Shown: piece by piece, positions 32,636 through 44,439 of the stretch | Position numbering within the stretch: the stretch's first letter is position 1 | Layout of the letters: the number at the start of each line of letters is the position of its first letter | DNA from: Topomyia yanbarensis | Lineage: Eukaryota; Arthropoda; Insecta; Diptera; Culicidae | NCBI RefSeq assembly: GCF_030247195.1 | Contig: NC_080670.1 | Coordinates: 155,508,580-155,572,579, forward strand | Direction of reading: 5' to 3' | DNA length: 64,000 bases | Made by a program: the position numbers and the translations under genes | Notes under the pieces: generated by a model | Told to the model about the DNA's origin: nothing | Databases searched by the model: none | Seen by the model: only the letters and a program-made list of their open reading frames with translations

Positions 32636-33950
32636 GTCATCTTGTTTCCCTATGAACAGTTTTCCGTTTTAGTGTAGAACAGAGCCACTTGCGGAAACAA
32701 ACTAAATATTACATTCTACTTGAAAATGAAAATATTTGTGGTCCTGGCAAAATTTGCAAAATGTTTGTATTATGAGAAAACTTTATGTTCCAACCCTGCT
32801 TTCCTCTGAAGATGAGGGGCTATTCCTTCGAAACGTTGCACGAAGGAGAGTCATACGACCAAAAACTGAAAACTACATCAACTCCAATTTAATTCAATTC
32901 TATACTGAGCGTTTATATATTCTATAATTACGGAAATCCTAGGGTATTTTAAATTGGGGAATATAATTGTTTGAAGACAAAAATGTTGAAAGAGACATAC
33001 CACTTGCACTTGTCTATTTTAAACTTTTCGTATCTCTACTGAATTGTTTAATGAAACATATGCTCAAATGTGTCGTCTGAAAATTGAGAACACATGTTTT
33101 GGGTTGATATTATTGAAAATGCGGATTCATTGTATTGCAATGCACTTGTATGAAAAGTAACGGATCAAATTCCAAAAATATCCACAACTAAATCCGGGAA
33201 AAATGGCGGCAAAAGGCCCCTGAACTATCGAACTATACTTGCATCCTAGTAAAAGGATGCTTTTAACTTATAGTGATGGTTTCAATTGCCCAAATTTGCC
33301 TTAAGCTGAACGCTTCAATTGAAGCTTCAATGACAGAATAAGGACAGGCATTGGACAATTCAATAGACGTTTCGTTTGAGTGCTCCGTTTTCTACACGTA
33401 AATTAACGAGGATTACAATCACAGTTTGTGCATTGGACAGAGAGTTGATATCGCCGAATTTATGTCATACATATTACTGTGTAACTATAACTGATACTGA
33501 GTTGTACTGGAAACTCCAATATACATTTTTCATGATCAATGTAACTAAAAGCATATTTATTATATACTTTCGATGAATTGAAATACTTATTCTGGTAGTT
33601 TGAACCATTCCTTTGTCATGGTATTGTTTTGTGTAGGACTCATAAACCCATATCTTTAGAACGAGAATTCCGAACGAAACAATTCTCAAGTGATAAGGAT
33701 TGCTGGACCTGAAAATTCTATTCTCTACAAAAATCATTTTTGAGATATATGTGACCAAAAAACATCTTTTAATTGCAAGACAAATTCCTGATTTCTAGAT
33801 TACCTGATGACTAATTAAGGCCCATCAATAAACTAGAAACACCAGATAATCTTATAACGCCGTCAAGAAAAGAAGAACGAAAACGTGCTATTTGCAATGA
33901 GATTTTTACAAACACTTCAGAATATTCGGAAACAATGGTTTTGAAATTCG
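32636..33950. other. Intergenic with a hammerhead-like motif
   Basis: No supported gene. A CTGAAGA ... CTTCGAAAC motif lies at 32806-32834. The other open frames (33376-33576, 33474-33758) are AT-rich shadows of each other. Confidence 0.4.
32806..32834 (+). other. Hammerhead-like motif 2
   Basis: CTGAAGA fits the CUGANGA strand, followed by an imperfect stem (GAGG/CCTT) and GAAAC. A complete three-stem fold could not be confirmed by eye. Confidence 0.25.
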
Positions 33951-34300
33951 TGAAATTCGTTTTATTCATTTACTTTATTTAACTAACTTTTTTTAATTTT
34001 ATTCTATATACTCATTTTTTCCAGATCATTCATTTCATGGATTATAATTGTTAATTTTTTTTATTTTAAATATTTGACTTATTTTAAATATATATTCATT
34101 TCATTTTTATTTTTTAGCATTTTGCTGATTCATTTTGTTCATTTGACCTCATTTTATCTCTTGTATTCATTTCATTCTTTGTACGCATTCCGATCAGTTT
34201 ATTATCTCATGCATCCTATTCGCATCATTCATTCAATTTATTTTATTCATTTTGACATTAAAAATGTCTTACTCCACTATCTGGGGCTAGGTGTCATTCT
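33950..34300. repeat. TTCATTTTATTCATT-rich low-complexity block 1
   Basis: Degenerate T-rich minisatellite with TTTATTCATTT phrases. Similar blocks occur at 36290-36640 and 37100-37460. Apparent Phe/His/Ile-rich frames are by-products. Confidence 0.5.
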
Positions 34301-34574
34301 AAAATCTAAACTACCTCCCATGTAACGAAACTATGTAAGGTTTGCACGCTTATAACTCCGATATTACTAGATGGATTTTAATCATTCATACACCAACCGA
34401 TTCAGAAACACCTAACTTAAATTTTGTTAATACTTTAATATCTCCCCAATAAAAGACTTTTGGAAATTGGTAAAATTAAAAAGTTCACGAAAAACGGGAA
34501 AATTACCATTCGTGAGGCAGATTTCTCAAACACAGCCGTCAAGAGAGGGCAGCTTAGTCGCTCAATGAAACACG

Positions 34575-34880
34575 AAAAGTCATAAATAGAAGCAACGCAT
34601 GTCCGTTTAAATCAGTTGTGGCTCTTATCCCAAACGAGCAACATCGTCTCCGGGCGATGCAATAAGCGCTATCGATTTTCGGTAACGTTGGCATTTGCAC
34701 ACACTCGCACCTAAGTGACTAAACCATATACGGTTAGTTTATAAATGGAGGTGACGCGTACCCGTTTGAATCAGTTTTTGTTCTTATGTCGAACGGGTAA
34801 GATCATGGCTGCAGCGTCTGGGCACTACAATAAGCGGTAGACGCTATGCATTTTCGGCAGCGGTGGCCGTGTGCAAATTT
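34575..34880 (+). promoter_or_regulatory. Two tandem TATA-plus-initiator blocks
   Basis: Two copies of a roughly 155-bp unit, each with ATAAAT (34582 and 34740), then about 30 bp later TCAGTT (34612 and 34771), then CGATGCAATAAGCG / CACTACAATAAGCGG and CATTTTCGG-type blocks. The TATA-to-TCAGT spacing fits a dipteran pol II core promoter, as in LTRs or histone genes. No ORF follows, so it is probably a relic. Confidence 0.35.
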
Positions 34881-35189
34881 TTCGGGTACCAGCACGGTGT
34901 CACAGAATGATTTGCAAAGTGGGTGGGCGGGTTGGTTTTGATTTAATTCAATACGGTGTGTGCTGCTTAAGAGTGTTGCGTTTGAAAAAAATATATTTAT
35001 TTTTATGCATGCGTGTGCGTTGTAACTTGTTAATCCATGTTTACGGCGCTTTGTAGCTGCATAGGGTAAAGAGCCTATTGGTTTTCATGTTTCATATTTC
35101 GGTTATATGTTTTTTATCAGTAAAGCATCTGACAACGTGCTTCTGTAGTTATTGCACTGTTCAGCAGCGTAGTATTTTATATAGGAGAG

Positions 35190-35311
35190 CACACTCAGGT
35201 TTTTTTACGCGGATTTTGAAATTTACGCGGTTTTCATTAACGCGTTTTTTTTAAATTTACGCGGTTTTCATTTACACGGCCTGTATCCCCTGCGTGAAAA
35301 ATCTAAGTGTA
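35190..35311. mobile_element. Miniature relative of the TTATGCGG TIR element
   Basis: The left end CACACTCAGGTTTTTTTACG and right end CTGCGTGAAAAATCTAAGTGTA-like sequence are inverse; between them TTTACGCGG repeats occur four times. It parallels the 10384-11981 element with ACGCGG in place of ATGCGG. Confidence 0.55.
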
Positions 35312-38300
35312 ATTGCATCGGAAACAATCACATTCCCAGCAGAACTTTTTGTTTTCTAATTTCAAACACTTTTGTTTCGTACTGCACACAACGGAAAATT
35401 TTAAAACAGAACTTACCGTCCCAGCAGCAGTTAAAGCGGGTGTTCTTTTTCGATTCAAATTCAAGCTATGTCTTAAGCGTTACTGGACTTAAAATTGTTT
35501 TCCCAGTCTATCCAGTCAGAGTATCTGTCCTACCCTATGTATTTAACACACAGTTCTAATTGCGTTTTAAAGTATACAACAAATAGAACGGTTGGGTATA
35601 CTAATTTAAATTTTAAAATAAATCTGTTTTAAATTATGAAACAAACCGCTGTACTGAAGATATAATTATGCATGATGCAGAATTGGTTTAATAATACAAT
35701 GTTTACACTACAGAGTTATAACACGTTTTAAAAATTAGCAACAAGAAAAATGTCACCAAGATAGCATAAAAACCCGTTTTAACTGGTAGTGCGAACGTTG
35801 CATAACAATGTAATTTATCAAATAATTTCATTTTTTCTACCACTAATCGATCAAGAAATACTTAAACTTAAGATTGTTTACTTAAGTTCATTAGTACATT
35901 ATTGAAAATTTAATGGAAAAATGAAATCTCATATTTCATGGAGAATCTGTATATTTCCGTTGGCGGGCGTGGGCTTCCGCATCACAGCTCTCAATATGGA
36001 ACTTTTCTTTAGAATATATTTTCTGGACAGGCCAGCCTATTTTTATTAGATGGATCAGCCAAATAATGCCAATCACCTAGTGAGGTACTTGATTAATTAA
36101 TAGATTACCGTTAAAAGACCTTCAATAAATTATGTTTTGATGGGGAGGGTATATAGCAAATTGAAACATATGAAAACAGGCGAGTGAACAAGAACGTGAG
36201 TCGATATGTGTGATAGACAAAATTCATTTGCACGCTCTTGAAAAAAGCTACATTTTTAATGTCATCGTGGTCGTGTCCTGTACACAACCCTTTAATTTTT
36301 TTTCGTGTTATGCAATTTTATATTACTTTTCGGGTTCACACATTTTATTCATTTTAATAATCTGACTAATTTTGTTCAGTAATTAATTTTATTAATTCAA
36401 TCTAGAACATATAGAACACAATTTAATTTATTCTACTAATTCTCTTACTTTTTAATATAGCGGATTTTTTTTAATTTCAATCATATTGTTGTTCAAAAGC
36501 AAACTAAATGAAAAAAAAATGATGAAATATATAGAAAGAAAGCACTTTTATTCATTTTATCACTTTCTTCATGTTGTTTATTTTATTCATTCTATTCATT
36601 TGATTGATTTTATTAACCCTCTGCATGTTATTTATGAACAACTACGTTTTCGAACAGTTATAACTTTGGGGTTAGACAAGATTTCCTCACCAAAAAGTTA
36701 AACTAATAATTGTGATTATCACCGTTTATTTGAGCGCTAATAGTTACAAGAAATATTAGTAGAACTGAAATTATTGCAATTGTTCTGATTGGATTTCACT
36801 AGAGCAGTGCTACCAGAGACATTTTTCGGTGAAATTTTTTTTTTGTCTTCAAATATTGTTCAAAACCGATAAATTTCATCAAAAGACTGCTTTCGGCTAT
36901 CTTTTCTGCCCAATCGAACTATTGAAAACTTTGCAGGAGATGTGTATTAAAGATCGGTATGTAAAATTGAGCAGCTTCTCACACTGGTAGACAAGCATCT
37001 ATCTTGAACAAAACATGTTTTGCGTGTTTCTTTACTCTAACACTTTTAAGAAAAACGTTTTTGGAACCATATATGATCTAGAAAAATAATAGGTATGAAA
37101 TGGTTAATTTTATCCATATTATTTATCCTATTAATTCAATTTTTTATGGTTTTAATCATATTATTTACCATTTTGTTAAACTGTTAATTGTCCCCAGTTC
37201 ATATATTTTATTCAGTTTCTTCATTTTATTAATTCGGTTTAGTCAGTTCTTTTTATTAGTGGATGACAGTTTGTTAGCTTAAAACAATTTAATTTACGCT
37301 CTTAATTTCATAACTTTTTTAATATTGTCTAATTTTCATTTGAGCTAATTTAATTAATTTAATTATTTGATTTATATTAATCATTCTATGCATTTTAAGA
37401 ATAACTTGAACTGCTTCATAATTATTTTAATGCTCTATTTTTAATTATTTTCAGTTCATTCGAAGTGTTAATCGTGCAGGACTCGAAACTGTGCTTATCT
37501 CACATCTAGTTGCTTGCCAACTTTGCGTGTGTTCGGCAAACTAATGAATGATACAACAGTGATATGTGTAAGAAATGTCTCATCTCACTGATAGGTGGAT
37601 TAAATCGGTTTTTTCAAGGTAAAATATAAATGATTTTCAAAGTATTGATTACAAACTTAGAAAGATTAGTGTGGACAGTTATTTCTGATGCTGGAGTCTC
37701 AAACCTGTACAAAATCAATAAAATTTGACGTTTCTGCAGAAAACTTCAGCGTAAAATTGACTTTTACAGTTGAAATTCACCTAGCAGTGAAATGAGACAT
37801 TTTTTACCCATATCACTGTTTGCTCATTCATTAGTTTGCAGAGCTCATGGGAAATGCGCATCCAACTAGAAAGGACGTTAAGGGGGGTAAGGGTTTCAGC
37901 AACTGCCCTCCACGAATAAAGAAGGAGTTAGTCGTACAATTGTTTATTGTGAAACTTTTCCACAATCCTCTGTAACAACGTTCGCAAACTCAAGCTCTTT
38001 AATATTGCTGAATAATTTATCTTCTTCTCACACCTTAAAAATGTTGGTAACTAAAAGCCACTGTGAAACAAGATCGAATAGTCTTTGCTATCGGAAACAA
38101 TCATAATCCACGAATCCCGTCGAAACAAATCATGCGATAAGCAGACCGATTTTTTGATAAGGTTAATTACGTACCATCCGGGAACTACCTTTTCAATGAA
38201 TCATTCAAGCGTGTGTGAATGAAAGACAAAAGCGTGCCATAGTGAATCTACATTAGCATTACCGATTAGGCAGGACAAAGCCAACTGGATGTAGATATGG

Positions 38301-38454
38301 AGTCACGGCTAGGCTCTCTGCTACTATCCGCTCACATAAATATAATCATCAAATTTGAAAACTGGTATCTCGAAAAAAAGACGTCAACCAATGTTTTCTG
38401 ATTTATATTTAACCGGAAGTTTCGCAGTGCGCTTCGTTCTAAAATTCAGGCGAA
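35312..38454. other. AT-rich gene-free stretch
   Basis: No gene supported. T-rich TTCATT blocks at 36290-36640 and 37100-37460 account for the open frames. No TIRs or RNA genes recognised. Confidence 0.45.
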
Positions 38455-38705
38455 ATGATCTTAAGGTTCAACTGAGAACGCCTCAACAAGCGGCCATCTT
38501 GGAAAATGAAAAAAGCAGTTTTTTCTCACATCTTTGGGTAAATCTTTACGAAAATGAATCAATGTATTCGGGGCATTCATTGGTAGAGTATTACTGATTC
38601 ATTTTCATGAAAAAATTTTACAACGGCGTGAGAAAAAACTGTTTTTTTCGTTTTCCAAGATGGCCGCTTCTCCAAGCTTTCACAGTTGAATTTTAAGGAG
38701 TTATA
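38455..38705. mobile_element. 250-bp palindromic MITE
   Basis: The left arm carries CTTAAGGTTCAACTGAGA, AAGCGGCCATCTTGGAAAA and CAGTTTTTTCTCAC; the right arm carries the inverse of each (GTGAGAAAAAACTG, TTTTCCAAGATGGCCGCTT, CAGTTGAATTTTAAGG). The centre near 38580 has inverse ATGAATCA/TGATTCAT motifs. Noncoding. Confidence 0.8.
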
Positions 38706-38923
38706 TCAGGAGGCTGGCAAGGATATAGTGCTTTGATATGGTGGTCCTACCGCTCCAAGCCGTTGCTTTTATATTGAGTTTGATTTCTACAAAAGCAGAT
38801 GTTGGCTTGAAAAAACGGTCGCCTAGCATAGATCTGCGTTATATATATACGTTGAGCAGCGGGAGGTGCGCGGTGATTAGAGTCCCTCCAGCAAAAGCCT
38901 GGACAAGGGAACTTCACTACAAG

Positions 38924-39160
38924 TCTCGACAAACATATGATTACGGCCTAAAAGCCAACTGTCAAAATCCACTTTGAATGCAAATTCCGGACAAACTGTT
39001 ACACGCCAATCACAGATGTTGGTAGTAAATGAAAGAGAAAAGTTTTCTCTTTCATAAACTGTTGTGAACTGTGTTCGACTAGTAACCGTTTGTCTGGAAT
39101 TTCCATTCAAAGTGGATTTTGACAGTTGGCTTTTAGGCCGTAATCATATGTTTGTCGAGA
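38924..39160. mobile_element. 237-bp palindromic MITE with TCTCGACAAAC ends
   Basis: About 70 bp of near-perfect inverted arms, from TCTCGACAAACATATGATTA to its inverse TAATCATATGTTTGTCGAGA, including GCCAACTGTCAAAATCCACT. The interior has AGAGAAAAGTTTTCTCT. It lies only 220 bp from the previous palindrome but shares no sequence with it. Confidence 0.85.
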
Positions 39161-39699
39161 AGTGCTTCAAACGAATTGGATCAACAAAGTTTGACTATAA
39201 GTGATATTGTTCATGCGCTCAATTGGCGAACTAACGTTAAAAATACATGTACCAGTTGTGTTGTTCTTATTCAAATATCCAGCTATATTTTGCAAAGGTG
39301 GAAAGGCCATACTGAATAATCCAATGAACAAGGATGAGAGCTGGGTGCAGGCCACATATCCTTCGCCCAGAACGGCAGATGTTCCCGCAATCACTGCTTA
39401 GTGCGGCTCGAGTTGTGGCACGTAGCTCCATCTCGTTGAAATACCGTGGCATTAACAGTCGTCGAACAGTCGACACGAATTAAGATTAAAGATTAAGCTC
39501 CGAAGCAAAGTTCAGTAATAAGTGTTTAATAATCGTCAACAAAGCCGTAGGGTGGAAATCAAAACTCATTGAGTTTCCTCAACAAGCCGTCGGCAACCAG
39601 GCTTCATGACAAAGATAATAATATTACACACTGAGGACAACCGCAAATACATAACTTCCTTATCTCTGCCTGCATCGCTGACGTGCAAAGAAAGCGGTT

Positions 39700-39830
39700 A
39701 TTAGAAATTACGTTAATCCAATCCGAGATACATGGAGGCACTTTATGACCTCCACAATAGACTGGAAGGACACATTGTCAAAAGCACCCTCAATATCTAG
39801 GAAAATACCCAATAGACCGGCAACTTTTTT
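39700..39830 (-). pseudogene. RT motif A fragment of a non-LTR element
   Basis: The minus-strand frame reads LLGIFLDIEGAFDNVSFQSI, the catalytic-aspartate block (FLDIEGAFDNxSF) typical of R1/LOA-type reverse transcriptases. Nothing else of the domain is recognisable on either side. Confidence 0.7.
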
Positions 39831-39939
39831 GAACATTTTTTTCGGAACACTGATAATTGATTCTATGGTGAAATATATGGAAAATAGTAAATAAAAAATC
39901 AAAATTCAATAAAACCTCCCTCCGTTGTAACATAATTGG

Positions 39940-40475
39940 TCTTGAAATGCTTAGTGCTCGGCACAATGTCTCAAAGGCTATGTTTATATCCGATTGCTTT
40001 TGGACAATATTGACTGTTCTAGTCGTCTCAGTCAACTGAACATAAACATCAGACGCAGAACTCTTAGAACTAAACTCTGCAAGAACGAATTATGGGTTCA
40101 ACAAACCAATGTCAAGTATGTCCAGATTATTCAACCGATGTTACACATCCTTTGATTTTAACTTGCCCTGTGTTTCCCTTAAACTTCTTAACAGTGATAT
40201 TTTTAAAACTTGACCCATAATCTCATAAGTGTACCGTTACCTTATTATAACTTTTATGTAGTCAGACCGTTAATTTTAAGTTTGTTTTTTGTGTAGCTTT
40301 AAGGAATATTATATATCATTTGGATTATGTTACATCTGTTGGTACGAAAAGACGAGGAGGTTTTGCGCCCACTTCAGAAAGAACTAATGTGTAGTTAGCT
40401 CAAATGGGTTTTCCCTGCCCCAATAAATAAATAAATACATAAATAAATAAATAAATTAAAGTTACTCTGCATACT
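39940..40475 (+). pseudogene. 3' terminus of a CR1/Jockey-type element with ATAA tail
   Basis: The frame reads LLLDNIDCSS, LSQLNINIRRRTLRTKL and ELWVQQTNV, matching the IDxPxLLSxxNxxxPxRxLRxxxL...TNYG tail of such ORFs. About 300 bp of 3' UTR follows and then a tandem AAAT microsatellite tail at about 40427-40456, a typical 3' end in this group. 5'-truncated. Confidence 0.65.
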
Positions 40476-41402
40476 TTAAAAGTTTAGGTAGTGTAGCTTT
40501 TTTAATAACGAACAACTTTGCTGAAAGTTGCATAATGATTGGAAGTTACCGGACAAAGCTATTTAACTTCGAAGATCAAAAGAATTTTTGAAAATGTCCT
40601 ATTCTATGCATGTGCGAGCATATAACATTATATTTGAATATATTTTTACCACAAAATCGGGTCAATGTGCAGTCTTCTGCAATGTTGATCCTTTCATCTT
40701 CAGCTTTACATCTGAGGATTTTAGGACACAAGATGATGCGAACATTTTTTACTGAATTTATTGTTTCCATTGCAAATATTTCATATATTTTACATTGAAA
40801 CTTGACAATACTTGTGAGTAAACCAGAAGCATCCGAACAAGTTTGTATTTTGAATGGGGCTTCTGGAGCCAATTACCATTCGATTGATTGGTGCTCCTAA
40901 AAAGTCAATTTTTGTGCCGGTCTAGAGTTAGATCCCTTAAGCGAGAATAGCATTTTAATATTGTAAACAAAATTGTGAAACAGAGTGATCGTGAATTATC
41001 CACGATGATACAGAGGAGCTGCGATTTTATCAGCTCCTCTGCCTTGATGTTGTCTACCCCCAATTTTGTTAGCTTTTTGATCCGAAATTGTCAGCCTCAG
41101 CCATATTAAAATCCGTGTGATGGGCTGTCGCAGACGAATCATGTCAAATTTGAGTTAATCCTTTCTTGGGCATATTTTTCTCATCTTAGAGAAGCAAAAT
41201 ATGCAAAAATAAAAATATTACTATTTTTTTAACTTTTGCGCTGTAAGACTCTCTTAAGGGAAATTTATACTAAATAATCAGAAAGGGTTATGAGGCTATG
41301 TCTAGGGACTAAGGAAGGATATTTTAACAGCTTCGGTTTATTAACAAGAAAAAATATAAATATTTTCCCGATCCAATTAACATTGCATCTAAATCCTGGC
41401 AA
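40476..41402. other. Intergenic, no gene seen
   Basis: The 98-codon minus frame (40576-40872) lacks any motif. A short hairpin (GAGGAGCTG / CAGCTCCTC) occurs at about 41011-41041. Confidence 0.4.
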
Positions 41403-41410
41403 TATATATA

Positions 41411-41711
41411 CAGTGCCGGCGGGAAGCGTTAGTAGTATGGGTAGTACTACCCACTCGAAAATAACCGAGAAGGGTAATTACCCACTCGAAATTTTGAACA
41501 ATTTCAAAAAATTTAGATGTGCAACGCATGTATCTCGCACTACACACATTTGAAAACATCGATGTACCATAATTCCACTTGCATAAACGAACGTGATTTA
41601 ATGTGAATGTAATGTAAGCGTGTGCATTGCGAAAAGGGAAAAAATCCTCATAATGGACCCCTCACCCTATGCTTTCTACCCACTCGGGCGTAAAGTGTTT
41701 CGCCGCTCCTG
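41411..41711. mobile_element. hAT-type MITE with TATATATA target duplication
   Basis: 301 bp, starting CAGTGCCGGCG and ending CGCCGCTCCTG (imperfect inverse), with exact 8-bp repeats TATATATA at 41403-41410 and 41712-41719. Internally, CTACCCACTCG occurs near both ends. It lies about 235 bp upstream of gene C and is absent from the corresponding place at gene B. Confidence 0.8.
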
Positions 41712-41824
41712 TATATATAAAATATGTACACAATATAACATTGATGAATGTAGCTTGCAGCTGATCGTAATATAAACAAACAATTAGATATGACCATCCA
41801 TTCATGTGACACTGCTTCAATTTC

Positions 41825-41910
41825 ATATCTTATCAATATGATTCGATTACAACGGGGGTCTCCCTTTCTAATATAGGAGATCAACATCAATTACAGTTAT
41901 ATAGTCCTGT
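41825..41910 (+). promoter_or_regulatory. Proximal promoter of gene C
   Basis: CATATCTTATC with a GATA site on the minus strand (41829-41834), CGATTACAACGGGGG, TATA-like TAATATAGG (41869) and, about 31 bp later, AGTCCTGTTC. Order and sequence match the gene B promoter, identifying candidate control elements. Confidence 0.5.
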
Positions 41911-41946
41911 TCGAACAACAAAGCAGCAAACACACCTCCCTCTGGA

Positions 41947-44089
41947 ATGTCGGCACTGCTGTTAGTGTTATTTATAATAAAGCTTTGCGTGATTGTGCGA
42001 GCAGTCGATCATAACCAAACCGAGTCTCGTAATGTTGAATTCAGCATCGAGGAGTTTCTATTGTTGAACCGACAATTCTTAGATTTTCTCGTCGAATACG
42101 ACGGATCACTTGTGCTTCATTCGGAGGATCAACGATGTGTGACCACAATGCAACAACTTTCTTCGGCGTATTTTAATCGGGAGCGTCATGGATTGGAATG
42201 TGAGTGATCAAAAGTTAGTGAACTTGTCGATAGTGTTCAAGAATTATTATTTCATCAATTAGGGTTCGATTCTTGGGGCAAGATTCCCTCTGGCATGTAT
42301 CACGGCAATGGCCACGCCTTCGGGAACTACGACCAGTGTCGTATGTACAGTTGGCAGGAAGTTCGTGGACAGCATTGTACTTTCTTGGCTTCAGCCTCAA
42401 ACAATTTGCCAACATTGTGGTCGTCTTTGTGTGTGCCACATTTTTGTGCTCCAGAGTTCGCACGGCAACTGTACGGAGAGTATCTTGGGACCCGAGGAGT
42501 TACAGTTATAAGCACGATGAATCAGGATTTGCTTTGCATCAAAGATAGGGAGGTCGTGTACGACGGCGGGGTAGTAACGGCTATGTGAGTTGGTGAAGTA
42601 TTGTAAAGATTGATTTATGATGAACATAACTTATATACATTCAATTTCAGTGTAATTTTCTCAATAATCGTCGCATTAGTAGCATCTAGTACAACGTATG
42701 AATTGGTACAAATCCAACTTAAAAGAGATGTAGTTAACCTGTACAGTTCATTCTCTCTGTACACTAATCTGCGAAGTATTTTGCACATAGTCCCTCAACC
42801 CAAAAATGCCGAGAATAAAACAAATACGATCGAATGTGTCCACGGTATCCGGGCCATTTCGATGATTTGGATTATAGTTGTGCACTGCCATGAAAGTATC
42901 ACAGTAGTTCCGGTTAAGAATGATCCAGTGAGGATGAGTTATCTTAGCAGTTTTGGATCTGTAGTGATGTTCGGAATGGGCTATTTGGCTGTTGATACGT
43001 TTCTGGCACTGAGTGGAATGCTAGTTGCTTGGAATTTGCTAAAGGAATTGGACAAAAAAGGGACGATTAACCCACTGATGCTATACCTTCATCGGTACAT
43101 ACGAATCACGGCTCCTTTTGCGGCGCTGATATTATTTGTGGTTTCATTCGCTAAATACATGGGTGAAGGTATACTATGGAAGACTATATTGGATGGGAAT
43201 GCTGAAACGTGCTCTCAGTACTGGTGGTCAGCTCTTTTGCATATTCAGAACTATGTCAATCCGAGAAACCGGGTAAATCACTAATCCTATTTAAACATTC
43301 ATGTTTAGTAATCTGGTTTTATTATCAACACAGTGCCTCGGTTGGACTTGGTATCTCTCGGTCGATATGCAGTTGTATATAATTGCTCCAGCCCTTATCT
43401 ATCCTCTGTGGCGGTATGGAAAACGTGTTTTGATTGGAATCGCCCTTCTAGCGTTTCTGTCAATGGGATGCGTATTTACGACATTCCTCGTGAATGACTT
43501 CAGGATTAATCAACATGCTCCGGACAAGAATGTACTTACTTATTACCCTACTCATGCCCGGATGGCTGTTTGGTTGTTCGGGACAATTTTCGGCTACATT
43601 CTTTATAAGACGAAATCTACTGGCGTTCACCTAACAAAACGACATTATGCGATTGGATGGTCAACTTGTTTCGCGCTTCTTGGGTTGATTGTGTACGCTT
43701 TATATGAGTTCGTACGAAGCGATTTCAACGAGTTCACGAAAGTAGCGGATGCGTTGTATGAGGCACTTCACCGGTCTGTGTTTAGCATTTGCATCATGTG
43801 GATCATATTTGCTTGTGTGAACGGAAATGGTGGCTTTATTAACGAAGTGTTAAGTTCTCCTCTTTGGCAACCCTTATCCAAACTCTCCTTCACGATGTAC
43901 TTGCTGCACTTGCAACTGCTACTGATGGCATCAATAGCCCCAGTGAAGACGGATGGCTATTTCAGTGTAATGGACATCTTCTATCGCATTTGGGGTGCAG
44001 TGGGACTGACTACGAGTATCTCAGTGCTTTGGAGTAGTATATTTGAAATTCCGTTTGTAACATTAGATAAACTTCTACTCAGAAGTTGA
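41947..44089 (+). CDS. NRF-6-like membrane acyltransferase-3 protein (gene C)
   Basis: Predicted 650-aa protein from four exons: 41947-42199, 42263-42584, 42651-43272 and 43334-44089. Introns are 63, 66 and 61 bp, all GT-AG, in the same phases as genes A and B. A signal peptide (about 1-20, LLVLFIIKLCVIVRA) leads into the NRF domain (FDSWGKIPSGMYHGNGHAFG, SLCVPHFCAPEFARQLYGEY) and the acyltransferase-3 region with the IRAISMIWIIVVHCHES histidine block, LHRYIR loop and C-terminal helices ending LDKLLLRS. It is nearly the same as gene B except for scattered substitutions and a small deletion after HAPD (gene B has VETRSV). Both copies are intact. Confidence 0.94.
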
Positions 44090-44439
44090 AGCCAATGAGT
44101 TCGAATAACGAGTTTTGTGAGGGGCTATGGCTCGTATCGATTGCTGGAGAATCTAAAATTCAATACGAAATGTACAATGTATCTTATATGAAGAAGCAGA
44201 ACCACATATTTCTCAAATAGTTCGTAAAACCTCTGATCAGTTTGAATACCGATATACAGTGATTTTTGTGCAAAAAAAACTTCCATGTCTAGTCCGAAAA
44301 AACAATTCATCCGAACTCCTCGAAACAGGAACACATCCTGTTTTGACAACAGATCGAGCTAAAACATTTGAGCCCATTTGAGTTTATTTACTTTCACATA
44401 TAAAGCATTCCATTTGATGCAGGCAGCTTAGCTATTTTT

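Noticed and set aside
33950..37460. Open frames rich in Phe, His and Ile (for example 34074-34325, 36486-36701, 37100-37282)
   Set aside because: They come from the TTCATTTTATT low-complexity tract; no start context, splice sites or motifs.
39167..39476. Minus-strand ORFs of 69-75 codons downstream of the RT motif A fragment
   Set aside because: They do not show the RT blocks expected after motif A and match no other family.
41000..41045. Short hairpin GAGGAGCTG / CAGCTCCTC as a possible miRNA or terminator
   Set aside because: Only a 10-bp stem with a short loop; too small for a pre-miRNA and no context.
42215..42627. Several ORFs on both strands across exon 2 of gene C
   Set aside because: Other-frame shadows of the NRF domain exon; the spliced gene model explains the sequence.
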